A DNA stretch of 48,562 bases from Rhodospirillaceae bacterium (GTDB lineage: Bacteria; Pseudomonadota; Alphaproteobacteria; Rhodospirillales; Casp-alpha2). Below, piece after piece: positions 16,849 through 25,492 of the stretch. The position numbers and the translations under genes are program-made. Where the stretch lies: NCBI GenBank assembly GCA_002686255.1, contig NZAZ01000139.1, positions 1 to 48,562 on the forward strand. The letters are read 5' to 3'. Numbering within the stretch: position 1 is the first letter of the stretch; every line of letters starts with the position of its first letter. The notes beneath the pieces are model-generated. The model saw only the letters and a program-made list of their open reading frames with translations. It did no database searches and was not told the origin of the DNA.

Positions 16849-17718
16849 CCCTTTACGGGTCAGGAGCCGGATCAGGCTCGAGGTGTCCCAGCGGCCGCCG
16901 CCCATGGCCATGATCTCGGCGTAGAACTGATCGACGACGGCACTCGCCGGCAGCATGGCGCCGTTGTCGCGGGCTTCGGTCAGGGCGATTCCTAAGTCCT
17001 TGCGCATCCATTCGACGGCGAAGCCGAAATCGAACTTGTCCTCGATCATGGTCGCGGCCCGGTTGTCCATCTGCCAGGACTGGGCCGCGCCCTTTGAGAT
17101 CACGTCGATCGCCTTGTTGGCGTCGAGGCCCGCCGCCCGGGCGAAGGCGATGCCTTCCGACAGGCCCTGGACCAGGCCGGCGAAACAGATTTGGTTGACC
17201 ATCTTGGTCAATTGGCCGGCCCCGGCGGGGCCCAGGAGAGTCACCGCCTTGGCATAGGTGCCGATGACCGGCTCGGCGGCGTCGAAGTCCTTCTGCTGGC
17301 CGCCGACCATGACCGTGAGTTGGCCTTCTTCCGCCCCCGCCTGGCCGCCCGATACGGGCCCGTCGAGGAAGCCGAGGCCCAAGCCCCTGGCCTTGGCGTC
17401 GATTTCGCGGGCGACGGTGGCCGACGCCGTGGTGTGATCGACGAAGATGGCGCCCTTCTTCATCCCGGCGAGGATGCCGTCGTCGCCGTAAACGACGCTC
17501 CTGAGGTCGTTGTCGTTGCCGACACAGGCGCAGACGATTTCGGCGCCGCCGGCGGCCTGGGCCGGGGTCGGGGCACTTTCGCCGCCGTGCTCCTTGACCC
17601 AGTTTTCGGCTTTCCCGGCGGTGCGGTTATAGACGGTGACCTGGTGCCCGGCCTTGGCCAGATGCCCGGCCATGGGGCCGCCCATGACGCCGAGGCCGAT
17701 GAAGGCTGTTTTGGTCAT
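16846..17718 (-). CDS. 3-hydroxyisobutyrate dehydrogenase-family protein (tandem copy A)
   Basis: The 290-aa NAD(P)-binding oxidoreductase has AFIGLGVMGGPMAGHL at its N-terminus, GPVSGGQAGAEEGQLTVMVG in the middle and the catalytic lysine in GAGQLTKMVNQI. It belongs to the beta-hydroxyacid dehydrogenase family that oxidises 3-hydroxyisobutyrate, glycerate or similar acids; the substrate cannot be told. It is very similar throughout to the gene 13 nt upstream (17732-18607), including shared blocks SKGAAQSWQM and WMRKDLGI, so the two arose by tandem duplication. They are probably co-transcribed. Confidence 0.85.
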   Translation of the reverse strand: MTKTAFIGLGVMGGPMAGHLAKAGHQVTVYNRTAGKAENWVKEHGGESAPTPAQAAGGAEIVCACVGNDNDLRSVVYGDDGILAGMKKGAIFVDHTTASATVAREIDAKARGLGLGFLDGPVSGGQAGAEEGQLTVMVGGQQKDFDAAEPVIGTYAKAVTLLGPAGAGQLTKMVNQICFAGLVQGLSEGIAFARAAGLDANKAIDVISKGAAQSWQMDNRAATMIEDKFDFGFAVEWMRKDLGIALTEARDNGAMLPASAVVDQFYAEIMAMGGGRWDTSSLIRLLTRKG

Positions 17719-17731
17719 CCTTGCGGCCCCC

Positions 17732-18607
17732 TCAGGCGTCGCTCAACAGGCGGTAGAGGGCCGAATTGTCGAGCTTGCCCTCGCCCCGGGCCTGGATGCG
17801 GGCATAAAAGGTCTCGATCAGCGCCGTCAGCGGAATCTGCGCCCCGTTGACCCGCGCTTCATCGAGGCAGATGCCCAGATCCTTGCGCATCCAGTCGCAG
17901 GCGAAGCCGAAATTGAACTTGCCGTCGACCATGGTCTTGCCGCGGTTTTCCATCTGCCACGACTGGGCCGCGCCCTTGGAAATCACGTCGACGACCTGGT
18001 GCGGATCGAGCCCCGATTTGACGGCGAAATTCATCCCTTCGGCCAGCGCCTGGATGGCGCATGAGCAGCAGATCTGGTTGATCATCTTGGTCAACTGCCC
18101 CGATCCCACCGGCCCCATATGGGTGACCGCCCGGGCGTAGGATTGCATCGCCGGCTCGCCGTGGGCGAAGTCTTCTTCTTCGCCGCCGACCATGATCGTG
18201 AGCTGGCCGTTCTGCGCCCCTTCCTGGCCGCCGGAAACCGGCGCGTCCAGAAAACCGACGCCATTTGCCGCCGCCGCTTCGGCCACTTCGCGCGCAGCAA
18301 TGGCGCTGGCCGTGGTGTGGTCGATGACCAGACTCCCCTTCCCCGCTCCCGCCAGGACGCCGGAATCTCCCAGTGTCACGGCGCGAAGGTCGTCGTCGTT
18401 GCCGACGCAGGTGACGACGATATCCGCCCCCTCGGCGGCCAGGGCCGGCGTTTCGGCGCGGGCGCCGCCGTGCTCAGTGATCCAGGCTTCAGCTTTTTTG
18501 GCGGTGCGGTTGTAAACGGTGACGTCAAAGCCGGCCTTCGAAAGATGCCCGGCCATGGGAAAGCCCATGTTGCCGAGCCCGATAAAGGCGGCTTTTTTTG
18601 CGCTCAT
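17732..18607 (-). CDS. 3-hydroxyisobutyrate dehydrogenase-family protein (tandem copy B)
   Basis: The 291-aa paralogue of the downstream gene has AFIGLGNMGFPMAGHL, DAPVSGGQEGAQNGQLTIMV and GSGQLTKMINQI with the catalytic lysine. It shares SKGAAQSWQM, the FNFGFACDWMRKDLGI block and a similar C-terminus with copy A. The family is NAD(P)-dependent, acting on small beta-hydroxyacids in the cytosol. Two diverged copies in a row suggest specialisation for different substrates or a heteromeric enzyme; this is inference. It leads the minus-strand pair and is divergent from the glycan cluster at 18.8 kb. Confidence 0.85.
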   Translation of the reverse strand: MSAKKAAFIGLGNMGFPMAGHLSKAGFDVTVYNRTAKKAEAWITEHGGARAETPALAAEGADIVVTCVGNDDDLRAVTLGDSGVLAGAGKGSLVIDHTTASAIAAREVAEAAAANGVGFLDAPVSGGQEGAQNGQLTIMVGGEEEDFAHGEPAMQSYARAVTHMGPVGSGQLTKMINQICCSCAIQALAEGMNFAVKSGLDPHQVVDVISKGAAQSWQMENRGKTMVDGKFNFGFACDWMRKDLGICLDEARVNGAQIPLTALIETFYARIQARGEGKLDNSALYRLLSDA

Positions 18608-18814
18608 GATGGATCGTTCCGGTTGGGTTGGGGTGGTCGTCGGGTCGTGTTTAAGGCGATAGCCGACGGATTATAGGCGGCGGTACGGCAAAATCCAGCC
18701 GCTTTCTCGGTTGTTTTCGCCGGCCCTTGGAATTTTTCGGCTGGCGGTTCCAAGGCCAATCTGGAATAGATAGGATGGCGTCCGTCCGCTGCTTCCGATG
18801 AAAGGGGCCAGAGG

Positions 18815-19207
18815 TTGACCGCAAGCATATCCGTCGAGGTTTCCCCGGGGGAGTTGATCGACAAGATCACCATCCTCGAGATCAGGCTTGAGCGCATCGA
18901 GGACGAAGACAAGCTCAAGAACGTCAAGCTTGAATGGGAAACCCTGACCCGGGCCCGGGACGAAGCGATCGAAGCGACGCCGGAACTGGAGAAGCTGACG
19001 GCGGGCCTGAAGGAATCCAACGAGCGCCTGTGGGAGATCGAGGACGACATACGGGATTGTGAGCGCGACAAGAATTTCGGCGACCGGTTCGTCGAGCTGG
19101 CCCGCGCCGTCTATGTCAACAATGACCAACGCTCGCGGCTGAAACGGGAAATCAACAAGCTCCTGGGTTCGCGCCTGATCGAAGAAAAATCCTATGCCGC
19201 CTATTGA
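18815..19207 (+). CDS. DUF6165-family protein
   Basis: The 130-aa cytosolic protein has the family hallmark VSPGELIDKITILEIRLERI followed by a strongly charged helical region likely to form a coiled coil (about 25-90) and a basic C-terminus. It has no catalytic motif and its function is unknown. Members often sit beside glycosyltransferases, and here a GT9 gene starts 12 nt downstream. The TTG start is preceded by AAAGGGG at about 7-nt spacing. Its position suggests a role tied to surface polysaccharide assembly. Confidence 0.75.
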   Translation: MTASISVEVSPGELIDKITILEIRLERIEDEDKLKNVKLEWETLTRARDEAIEATPELEKLTAGLKESNERLWEIEDDIRDCERDKNFGDRFVELARAVYVNNDQRSRLKREINKLLGSRLIEEKSYAAY

Positions 19208-19219
19208 CGGCGGAAACCG

Positions 19220-20362
19220 GTGATTAAACCCTTCCGCATCCTCGATTGGTGGCTGAACCGCAAGCGGCGGTCCACGCCGCGCCCAGGCACGGCCCGGGGC
19301 GTGCTGTTGATTTCCTCGGGCGGGCTCGGCGATACGGTGCTGTTCGCCCATGTGGCGGGACGGTTCGTGCGCCTGGCGGAAAAGGACGAGCCGGTAACGG
19401 TGGCGCTCCGTTCCGACGCCATGAAGATGGCGTTTCTGCTACCCGCGGGCGTTAGGGGCCTGGGCGTCGATTTCGACCGCCTGCGCCGGGACCTGGGATA
19501 CCGCCGCCGGGTTACGGACGATATTTTCAAGGCCCATTACCGGCTCGTCGTTCACACCGACTATTTGCGCCACCCGGACCTGGACGAAGCCCTGGTCGCC
19601 GCCGCCCAGGCGCCCGAGGCGGTGGCCATGGAGCCCCGGCCGTGGCCGAAATACGACGCCCGCCTCGGGCAAAACCGGCGCCTTTACGGGCGGCTTTACG
19701 ATTCCGGCGATCCCCGTCTGGACAAGGTCGTCCGCTGGTCCCGGTTCGCCGATTGGCTTTCCGGGGCCGAAGAAAGCCCGCCGCCGGTGGCGCTTCTGCC
19801 TGGGGAAAGGCTGCCCCCGGCCGAAACTGCCGAGGCCGCCGATGACCCTTTCGTGGTCATGCAGCCGTTCTCGGCGGTCCGGCAAAAGCAGAGCCCCCCT
19901 GCCCTCTACCGGCGCCTGATCGAGAGCCTCCCGTCCGCGACGCGGGTGGTGATCACCGGCACCCGGTCCGACCTTGACGCCAACGGGGAATTCAAGACCC
20001 TGCTCGACCTTCCGGGCGTCACTTTCGACGACCGGGTTTTCGAAAACCTGGTGCCGATGTTGCGCGGCGCCCGCCTGGTGGTTTCGGTGGACACCGCCTT
20101 GATGCACCTTGCCGCCGCCGTCGGCGCGCCGACCTTGTGCCTGGCCAGCGCCGCCTATGTCGGCGAAATCGTCCCCTATGATCCGGCCATCACGCCGCCC
20201 AACGCCCGCTTCGTCCATCACTCCATGCCCTGCGAGGGGTGCCTGGGCGATTGCGTCCTGCCGGCCGAAAACGGCATGTTTCCCTGCGTCGCGGCGCTGG
20301 ACGAAGACCAAATCCTGGCCGCGGCCGCGGATATTTTGGCCGCGTCCGGGGAAACCGAATAG
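19220..20362 (+). CDS. Glycosyltransferase family 9 (heptosyltransferase-like)
   Basis: The 380-aa GT-B fold enzyme has the N-terminal SSGGLGDTVLFAHVAGRF motif and the C-terminal VVSVDTALMHLAAAVGAPTLCL donor-binding region, both diagnostic of GT9, whose members transfer ADP-heptose or related sugars onto lipopolysaccharide core. A Cys cluster close to the end (CEGCLGDC, then FPCVAAL) may bind a metal. Start GTG 19220. The gene lies 11 nt before the membrane glycosyltransferase and follows DUF6165, probably in one transcript. The sugar and acceptor cannot be inferred. Confidence 0.88.
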   Translation: MIKPFRILDWWLNRKRRSTPRPGTARGVLLISSGGLGDTVLFAHVAGRFVRLAEKDEPVTVALRSDAMKMAFLLPAGVRGLGVDFDRLRRDLGYRRRVTDDIFKAHYRLVVHTDYLRHPDLDEALVAAAQAPEAVAMEPRPWPKYDARLGQNRRLYGRLYDSGDPRLDKVVRWSRFADWLSGAEESPPPVALLPGERLPPAETAEAADDPFVVMQPFSAVRQKQSPPALYRRLIESLPSATRVVITGTRSDLDANGEFKTLLDLPGVTFDDRVFENLVPMLRGARLVVSVDTALMHLAAAVGAPTLCLASAAYVGEIVPYDPAITPPNARFVHHSMPCEGCLGDCVLPAENGMFPCVAALDEDQILAAAADILAASGETE

Positions 20363-20373
20363 GATCGCCCCCC

Positions 20374-21891
20374 ATGGCCTCTCCTTCCCCCTTGTCCCAC
20401 GCCGGGGAATTAATCGTCCGCCACCGGCTGTGGTTGCTTTTAGGCTTGGCCGGCCTGTTTCTACTCGTCCTGGCTTGGGCTTTGGGCAGCTACCTTTTGT
20501 ATCCCGGTTACCTGGATCATGGCGAGCCCAGCGTGACCTTGATTTCATTCCGGCTTCTCGACGGCGTTCCGGCTTACCCGGGGTTTGACGAACCGGGCAT
20601 GGTGTCCAACGTTTATGGGCCCCTTACTTTTGTCATGCATGCACTGGCGATCGGCGTTTTGGGGCCGTCGGTGTTGAGCGGCAAGGCGGCGTCGATTTTA
20701 GCCGCCCTGTTGATCCCGTTTTTCGTTTTCCTTTCCCATCGCCGCCGGGGGGTGGAAGCAGCCGCCGGCGGCGCCATTTTCGCCGCCGCTCTTGTTTTGC
20801 TCCACGTTCCCTATTCGATCTGGAACCGGCCGGATTCGATCATTGCGCTTCTCGGGATCATTGCCGTGTGGGCGGCCAATGCATCGGATCCCAAGCGGCC
20901 TGAATGGCGCCATTCAATCATCATCGCCTTGTCTGCCGGTTTGGCGGTGGGGATGAAACTTCATGCCGGGGTTTATTTCGCCCCGGTGGTCATCTTCCAT
21001 TGCCTGAATGAAAACCGGGGCCTCAAGGCTTTCGGGGCGATGTGCGCAGCGGGCCTGACGGTGGTTTTATTACCGTTTGCCTTTTCCGTCTTCTCGATTT
21101 CGAACTATCTCGCCTGGTTCGGCTTGATAGCCGACAAGGCGAATCCGGCCGGTCTTTTGTTTAAAGTCGTCCGCTACGGCCTGATTTATCTAATCCCGGG
21201 GCTGTTTTTCCTGGCTGCCCATCGCTGGACGAGGAAACACCCGCTGCTGGCGGAAAAAGCCTATTTTTGGGTCTTTTTCGCCAGTCTGGTCGCGATCATC
21301 TTTCCGGCGTCGAAGGTTGGCGGCGGAATCCATTATTTTTTCCCCTTCCTGGCAATCTTCATTGACCAGATTTTTCGCCATGCCGGCCGGGTCAAGAAGC
21401 ATCGGGAAAAGGTGCTGGCGGGGATGGGGCTTGCCGCCGCCCTAATTTTGATTTTGGGGGTTCCGGTGCAGAAGCGTTTTTACCGGGCCCTTCATTGGCA
21501 GGAAATCGGCGCCATCCAGACCGAAATCCGTATGATTATGGCCAAGTATCCGGACCTCGCCATCGAAATGGGAGTCGGGGAAAACATCGCCAATTATTAC
21601 CGCACCTTCTACAAATCCTTGCTGGTGCTGGAGGGCCATCCCTACACCCTGGACGCGGCGCCGGTCATGGAGACCAGCAAGATGAAGATTCCGCTGACCG
21701 ACGACACGCTGGCCATGATTCGCGGCTGCAACACCGATATTTGGCTGGTTCCCAAAGGCGAGCGGCCCTTTGCCATGGACAGCTATTACGGCAATCCGAT
21801 GTTTGACGAGGACTTTCTCGGCGCCTTCCAGGGAAGTTATGCCAAGGCGGAAACGTTTGACTTTTTCGACGTCTGGGCGTGCGCCCGATAA
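20374..21891 (+). CDS. Polytopic membrane glycosyltransferase, GT39/ArnT-like
   Basis: The 505-aa protein has about ten hydrophobic segments, starting with residues 20-42 (LWLLLGLAGLFLLVLAWALG). An early loop has GEPSVTLISFRLLDG, and NVYGPLTFVMHA follows, resembling the acidic first-loop motif of lipid-linked-sugar transferases of the ArnT/PMT type. Such enzymes use polyprenyl-phosphate sugars at the periplasmic face. A soluble C-terminal domain (about 395-505) ends the protein. The true start is ATG 20374, 11 nt after the GT9 stop; the longer upstream frame is a shadow. Exact family and acceptor are uncertain. Confidence 0.75.
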   Translation: MASPSPLSHAGELIVRHRLWLLLGLAGLFLLVLAWALGSYLLYPGYLDHGEPSVTLISFRLLDGVPAYPGFDEPGMVSNVYGPLTFVMHALAIGVLGPSVLSGKAASILAALLIPFFVFLSHRRRGVEAAAGGAIFAAALVLLHVPYSIWNRPDSIIALLGIIAVWAANASDPKRPEWRHSIIIALSAGLAVGMKLHAGVYFAPVVIFHCLNENRGLKAFGAMCAAGLTVVLLPFAFSVFSISNYLAWFGLIADKANPAGLLFKVVRYGLIYLIPGLFFLAAHRWTRKHPLLAEKAYFWVFFASLVAIIFPASKVGGGIHYFFPFLAIFIDQIFRHAGRVKKHREKVLAGMGLAAALILILGVPVQKRFYRALHWQEIGAIQTEIRMIMAKYPDLAIEMGVGENIANYYRTFYKSLLVLEGHPYTLDAAPVMETSKMKIPLTDDTLAMIRGCNTDIWLVPKGERPFAMDSYYGNPMFDEDFLGAFQGSYAKAETFDFFDVWACAR

Positions 21892-21948
21892 ATCCCTTCC
21901 CCGGGCCGACGGGGCGGGCCGTTCGTTGCCCGGAAGCACATGCTGGTT

Positions 21949-23505
21949 CTAGTTTTTGTCCATCGGGGCGTAGGTGTCCCCGCGTTTCCACTCGGCGTTC
22001 CAGTCGATCACCACTTTTGGCTTGGCGAACACGTCGTCGGCCGAAAACTCGGTACCGTCTTCGGCCCGGTAGGTGTCGGCCTGTGCCTTCGCCATGCCGC
22101 CGATGAACACGTCGCGGGAGCTCCAGAAATACTGCAGGGACTGCCGAAGGGGAATATCGAAGAATTTTATGTCTTCCCAGTGGTTCAAATAGTGCAACGG
22201 CATGAATATCTTGGCCCACCTGCTGGACAGCAGGGGTTTGGCGAAACGGAGAAAGAACGGGAACCTCCCGAACATGGTCGCGGCCCAGGTCATGTTGGCG
22301 ATTTTGTCGAAATCCCCGTGGACGTCCTTGGCCTTGAAGGTGAATTCCCCCACCCCTTCGCTGAGGTCATTGGCGATGGCAAAATTGGCCAGTTCCGTTC
22401 CCTTGTACATTTTAAGGATGCTCATCCTGATGCCGAAGGGTTTTAGCGAACTGCCGAATCGGACGCTTTCGATGGCGGCGTCCAGCGATTCGTTGGGCAG
22501 GCAGAACATAATGTTCATGATGAACTTGAAATTGTGTTTGCGCAGCAGGTCGGTGACTTCGACATAGCGGGCATTGGTGATTTTCTTGTTGAGCATGTTG
22601 ATACGGGTTTCCTCGACACCGCATTCCAGCCCGAACGTCCCTCCCCGGCACCTGCCGTCGACAATGGCTTTGATGATGTCCTCGTCGAGGCTGGTGATTT
22701 CGATGTTGCACGACCAATCGAGAGAGAAATTTTCTTTGTATTTCTTTGAAAACGTCTTCACCCAGTTTTTGTCCAGGTTGAAGATATCATCGCAAAAATG
22801 GATTCGCCGGGTGGGGTATTTTTCCAGCATCTGTTTGACGTCGGCAATTACGTAATCGATGCTGTGGCGGCGAAAAACCTTGCCCTTCCCCTTGTACATG
22901 TCGAAATAGGTTGGCTCGAAGCAATACGAGCACTTGTAGGGACAGCCGCGGGTGGTGATGAACCGCTTAACGGCGAAATTCGCCATCAGCGGGTATTTGT
23001 CATAGTAGAGCCCCCGGTCGGGAAAAGGGTACTTGTCCAGATTATCTTCCGACGGTGCCAGGGGATTGCGGACCCACCCTTTGCCGGTCTTCACAAAAAG
23101 GCTTCTGACGTCGGCATAGTCCTCGCCGTCCTCGATTCGATCCATCAGCGTCAACAGGGCCTCTTCGCCGTCGCCGATGCAGATGATATCGACGCAGCCA
23201 TAATTCATGACGTCCTCACTCATGAACATGCAGTGCGCCCCGCCCCAGACGATGGTTCGCCCGGTTTTTTCCTTGATCAGTTTGGAAATCGGCCGGAACT
23301 GTTCGACCTGGGGCGTCATGACGGAAAAACCGACTAAATCCGGATCGCATTCCTCGACGAACTGGATCAGGTCATCGAAGCGCTTGTAATCCTGAAGCAG
23401 CGTCAATTCGACATCGTGCCCGTTCGCTTTCAGGTACGAACTCAGGTACATGATGCCCAAACCTTCGTTCACGAAATTGTCGCTAATGAACAGGATGCTG
23501 GCCAT
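21949..23505 (-). CDS. B12-binding-domain radical SAM protein (1)
   Basis: The 518-aa protein has an N-terminal cobalamin-binding-type domain (about 1-125; no DxHxxG motif, IWGGAHCMFM near the core) and a radical SAM barrel with the 4Fe-4S motif CPYKCSYC at Cys188, Cys192 and Cys195. The layout matches class B radical SAM enzymes, which often methylate unactivated carbons or rearrange substrates. The C-terminal 150 residues have no clear domain. It is closely related to the gene at 23660-25129, sharing DMYKGKG and the same Cys positions. Codon use is less GC-rich than in the flanks. The substrate is unknown; neighbours suggest a surface glycan or lipid. Confidence 0.85.
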   Translation of the reverse strand: MASILFISDNFVNEGLGIMYLSSYLKANGHDVELTLLQDYKRFDDLIQFVEECDPDLVGFSVMTPQVEQFRPISKLIKEKTGRTIVWGGAHCMFMSEDVMNYGCVDIICIGDGEEALLTLMDRIEDGEDYADVRSLFVKTGKGWVRNPLAPSEDNLDKYPFPDRGLYYDKYPLMANFAVKRFITTRGCPYKCSYCFEPTYFDMYKGKGKVFRRHSIDYVIADVKQMLEKYPTRRIHFCDDIFNLDKNWVKTFSKKYKENFSLDWSCNIEITSLDEDIIKAIVDGRCRGGTFGLECGVEETRINMLNKKITNARYVEVTDLLRKHNFKFIMNIMFCLPNESLDAAIESVRFGSSLKPFGIRMSILKMYKGTELANFAIANDLSEGVGEFTFKAKDVHGDFDKIANMTWAATMFGRFPFFLRFAKPLLSSRWAKIFMPLHYLNHWEDIKFFDIPLRQSLQYFWSSRDVFIGGMAKAQADTYRAEDGTEFSADDVFAKPKVVIDWNAEWKRGDTYAPMDKN

Positions 23506-23572
23506 CGATTCTTTTTCCTTGGTTCCTTGGTCCCAGGATTATTTGAGCGGAAGCCTCCCGACCCCCGCTGGT

Positions 23573-23593
23573 ATATTCATCGCCGATGAATAT
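23573..23593. promoter_or_regulatory. 21-bp perfect palindrome upstream of radical SAM gene 1
   Basis: ATATTCATCG (23573-23582) and CGATGAATAT (23584-23593) are perfectly complementary around a single central C. The site lies 68 bp upstream of the start codon of the minus-strand radical SAM gene, in a 154-bp gap with no coding potential. It has the form of an operator for a dimeric repressor. No regulator gene is adjacent. Confidence 0.45.
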
Positions 23594-23659
23594 TAGAGCG
23601 CAAAAACGGCATTTTCCATGCAATAAGGTCTCCAAGGTCTCCGGCTAATGCCGGGGCGG

Positions 23660-25129
23660 TCAGTTTCGGTGTTTTGAAGTCAATATCCTAAAGCCGGTCC
23701 AGGCCAAAAGCTTGAACGGCACCGGCACCGGATAGATGCGCCGGTAAAGCATCCAGCCATAAGTAAAGCGCATCAACAACCCAAGCATATTTTTGCCCAG
23801 CCTAATTTTGCCCAGGTTGATTTTGTATATTTTTTCAACCAAATCGATGTGGCGCTCCAGCCACGGGTATTCGACAAGCAAGGGAAAGACCGCCTGATAG
23901 CTGTGCAAACGGTCCTTGAGCTCCTGCGGGAAGTTGAGGACGGTTTCGGAAAATTGACCGCCCCAACTCTCGTTTTCTTCGTCCAGGTATCCGTTTTCCC
24001 GGGCGTATTTGGTCAGGCCGACGCCCGGATAGGGCTGGAAAATGGAGGCATCGGCATAATCGACCTTGCATTTCTGGTTGATGCGCACGGTTTCCTTGAA
24101 ATTCTCCCCCGTTTCGCCGGGCAGGCCCATCATGTTCAGGCAGTACGATTTAATGCCGTTTTTTTGCAGGATTTCAAAGGTCGCGTAGATCTGCTCGTCC
24201 TTCATACTGCGCAGCATGACCTTGTTGCGGATGTCGGCGTTGCCCGATTCGATGGCGATGCACACCGCATGGCAGCCTGATCTCTTGAGGTTCTTGGCGT
24301 ATTCCTCGTCGACCATGTTGGGCCGCACCAGGGCGACATAAGGGAGCCCAACCTGTTTCGGGTAAACGTCGCTAAATTCCTCGAGCCAATCCTTCTTGAT
24401 GCCGAAGACATCGTCATGGAATTTCAGGAACTTCGATGGATAGCGGGCGATGGTGTTCTGGATTTCCTCGATCATGTAGGGAATGGATTTGGTGCGCACG
24501 ATGTCGCCCTTGCCCTTATACATGTCGTTGAAGGCGTGATTGAAGCAGTACGTGCACTTGTAGGGACAGCCGCGGCTGGCGAAGAAACCCCGAATGGGCA
24601 GCTCACGCAGGCCGTAGCTGGCTTCGTAGAGCATCGCCTTGTCCGGCGGCGGCAGGGAATCCAAATCATCGATCAGCCGGGTGATGGGGTTCTTTTTTAT
24701 GGCGCCATCGTCAAGCTTGAAATGAATGTTCGTGGTTTCGAACATTTTGTCGGTGCCGAAATTATCGAGAAAATCCCTGATGGCGATATCGCCCTCACCG
24801 ACGCAAATCGCGTCGACCCCGTCTTTGTGGATGTACTCCTGGAAAAACGTCGGATGGACACCCCCGAACAGCGAATACGCACCGGTTTCTTTTTTCAGGT
24901 GGGTGTTGATATCCAGGTATTTTCCGGCATCGGGCGACATCACCGAATAGGCCAGCACATCGGGCTTGAACGATTTCATCCTTTCCGCGGCGGCTTTGGG
25001 GTTCTTGTCGTATTCGACAAGAATCACCTCGTGGCCGGCATCCTTCGCCGAGGCGGAGATGACCGGAATGGAATAGTTTTCGACAACGCCGATACGGTCG
25101 ACAACGATGCCCACGCGAACTTGAGTCAA
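23660..25129 (-). CDS. B12-binding-domain radical SAM protein (2)
   Basis: The 489-aa protein has an N-terminal B12-binding-like domain (about 1-120, with LFGGVHPTFF) and a radical SAM barrel whose cluster motif CPYKCTYC uses Cys188, Cys192 and Cys195, the same positions as in the gene at 21949-23505. The shared segment DMYKGKG and KFHDDVFGIKKDW versus HFCDDIFNLDKNW show the two are paralogues. Class B radical SAM enzymes use SAM and cobalamin. The C-terminus is basic and rich in hydrophobic segments (LARLTYGWMLYRRIYPV-like), which could contact the membrane. Function is unknown. Confidence 0.85.
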   Translation of the reverse strand: MTQVRVGIVVDRIGVVENYSIPVISASAKDAGHEVILVEYDKNPKAAAERMKSFKPDVLAYSVMSPDAGKYLDINTHLKKETGAYSLFGGVHPTFFQEYIHKDGVDAICVGEGDIAIRDFLDNFGTDKMFETTNIHFKLDDGAIKKNPITRLIDDLDSLPPPDKAMLYEASYGLRELPIRGFFASRGCPYKCTYCFNHAFNDMYKGKGDIVRTKSIPYMIEEIQNTIARYPSKFLKFHDDVFGIKKDWLEEFSDVYPKQVGLPYVALVRPNMVDEEYAKNLKRSGCHAVCIAIESGNADIRNKVMLRSMKDEQIYATFEILQKNGIKSYCLNMMGLPGETGENFKETVRINQKCKVDYADASIFQPYPGVGLTKYARENGYLDEENESWGGQFSETVLNFPQELKDRLHSYQAVFPLLVEYPWLERHIDLVEKIYKINLGKIRLGKNMLGLLMRFTYGWMLYRRIYPVPVPFKLLAWTGFRILTSKHRN

Positions 25130-25492
25130 TTGCTGAACCTTTTTGAATTCTTGAGTATTATTTCCCCAATTTCCCCTCTATCAAAGGAGGATATTACCTT
25201 ATGGAAACAGTATGAAAAAACCATAGAATTTCAGGTGGTTATATAGTGATTATAAATTGAAATGCTAAGGGGATTTCGGCCAAGAATTTTTTGTTCCAAT
25301 TTTTCGGATAGAAGGCGTCCCGGAGATGTTGTATACGGCTCGGCAGAATTCTTTTCCAGATTTTTCCGGTAACGCCGGTCATCCCATGACGAAGAAGAAA
25401 GCGATGGAGACGGAACAGTTTGATCTGCCGCTGATCAATCCTGATGGGCGCGAGAAGATTTACCAGGATCCGGGCGCGGCGGAATAAGGCCC
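25130..25492. promoter_or_regulatory. Divergent promoter region with a strong SD and minicistrons
   Basis: The 363-bp gap separates the minus-strand radical SAM gene from the plus-strand sugar kinase. It is AT-rich up to about 25350. A very strong AAAGGAGG at 25185-25192 is followed by ATGGAAACAGTATGA, a four-codon frame overlapping a second one (ATGAAAAAACCATAG). This could be a leader minicistron or the remnant of a deleted gene. A 33-codon frame at 25386-25487 is listed separately. I see no clear terminator. Confidence 0.3.
25386..25487 (+). CDS. Possible 33-aa small protein
   Basis: A short open frame (MTKKKAMETEQFDLPLINPD...) ends 5 nt before the sugar kinase start. It is hydrophilic with a basic N-terminus and acidic middle, and has no motif I recognise. 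Tight spacing suggests translational coupling or the surviving tail of a lost gene. Weak evidence; it may be non-coding. Confidence 0.25.
   Translation: MTKKKAMETEQFDLPLINPDGREKIYQDPGAAE

Noticed and set aside
21949..25129. Reading the radical SAM paralogues as phosphonate methylases (Fom3/PhpK type) working with the MPnS-like gene
   Set aside because: They lie 8 kb away within glycosyltransferase genes, and nothing in their sequence that I can see points to a phosphonate substrate.
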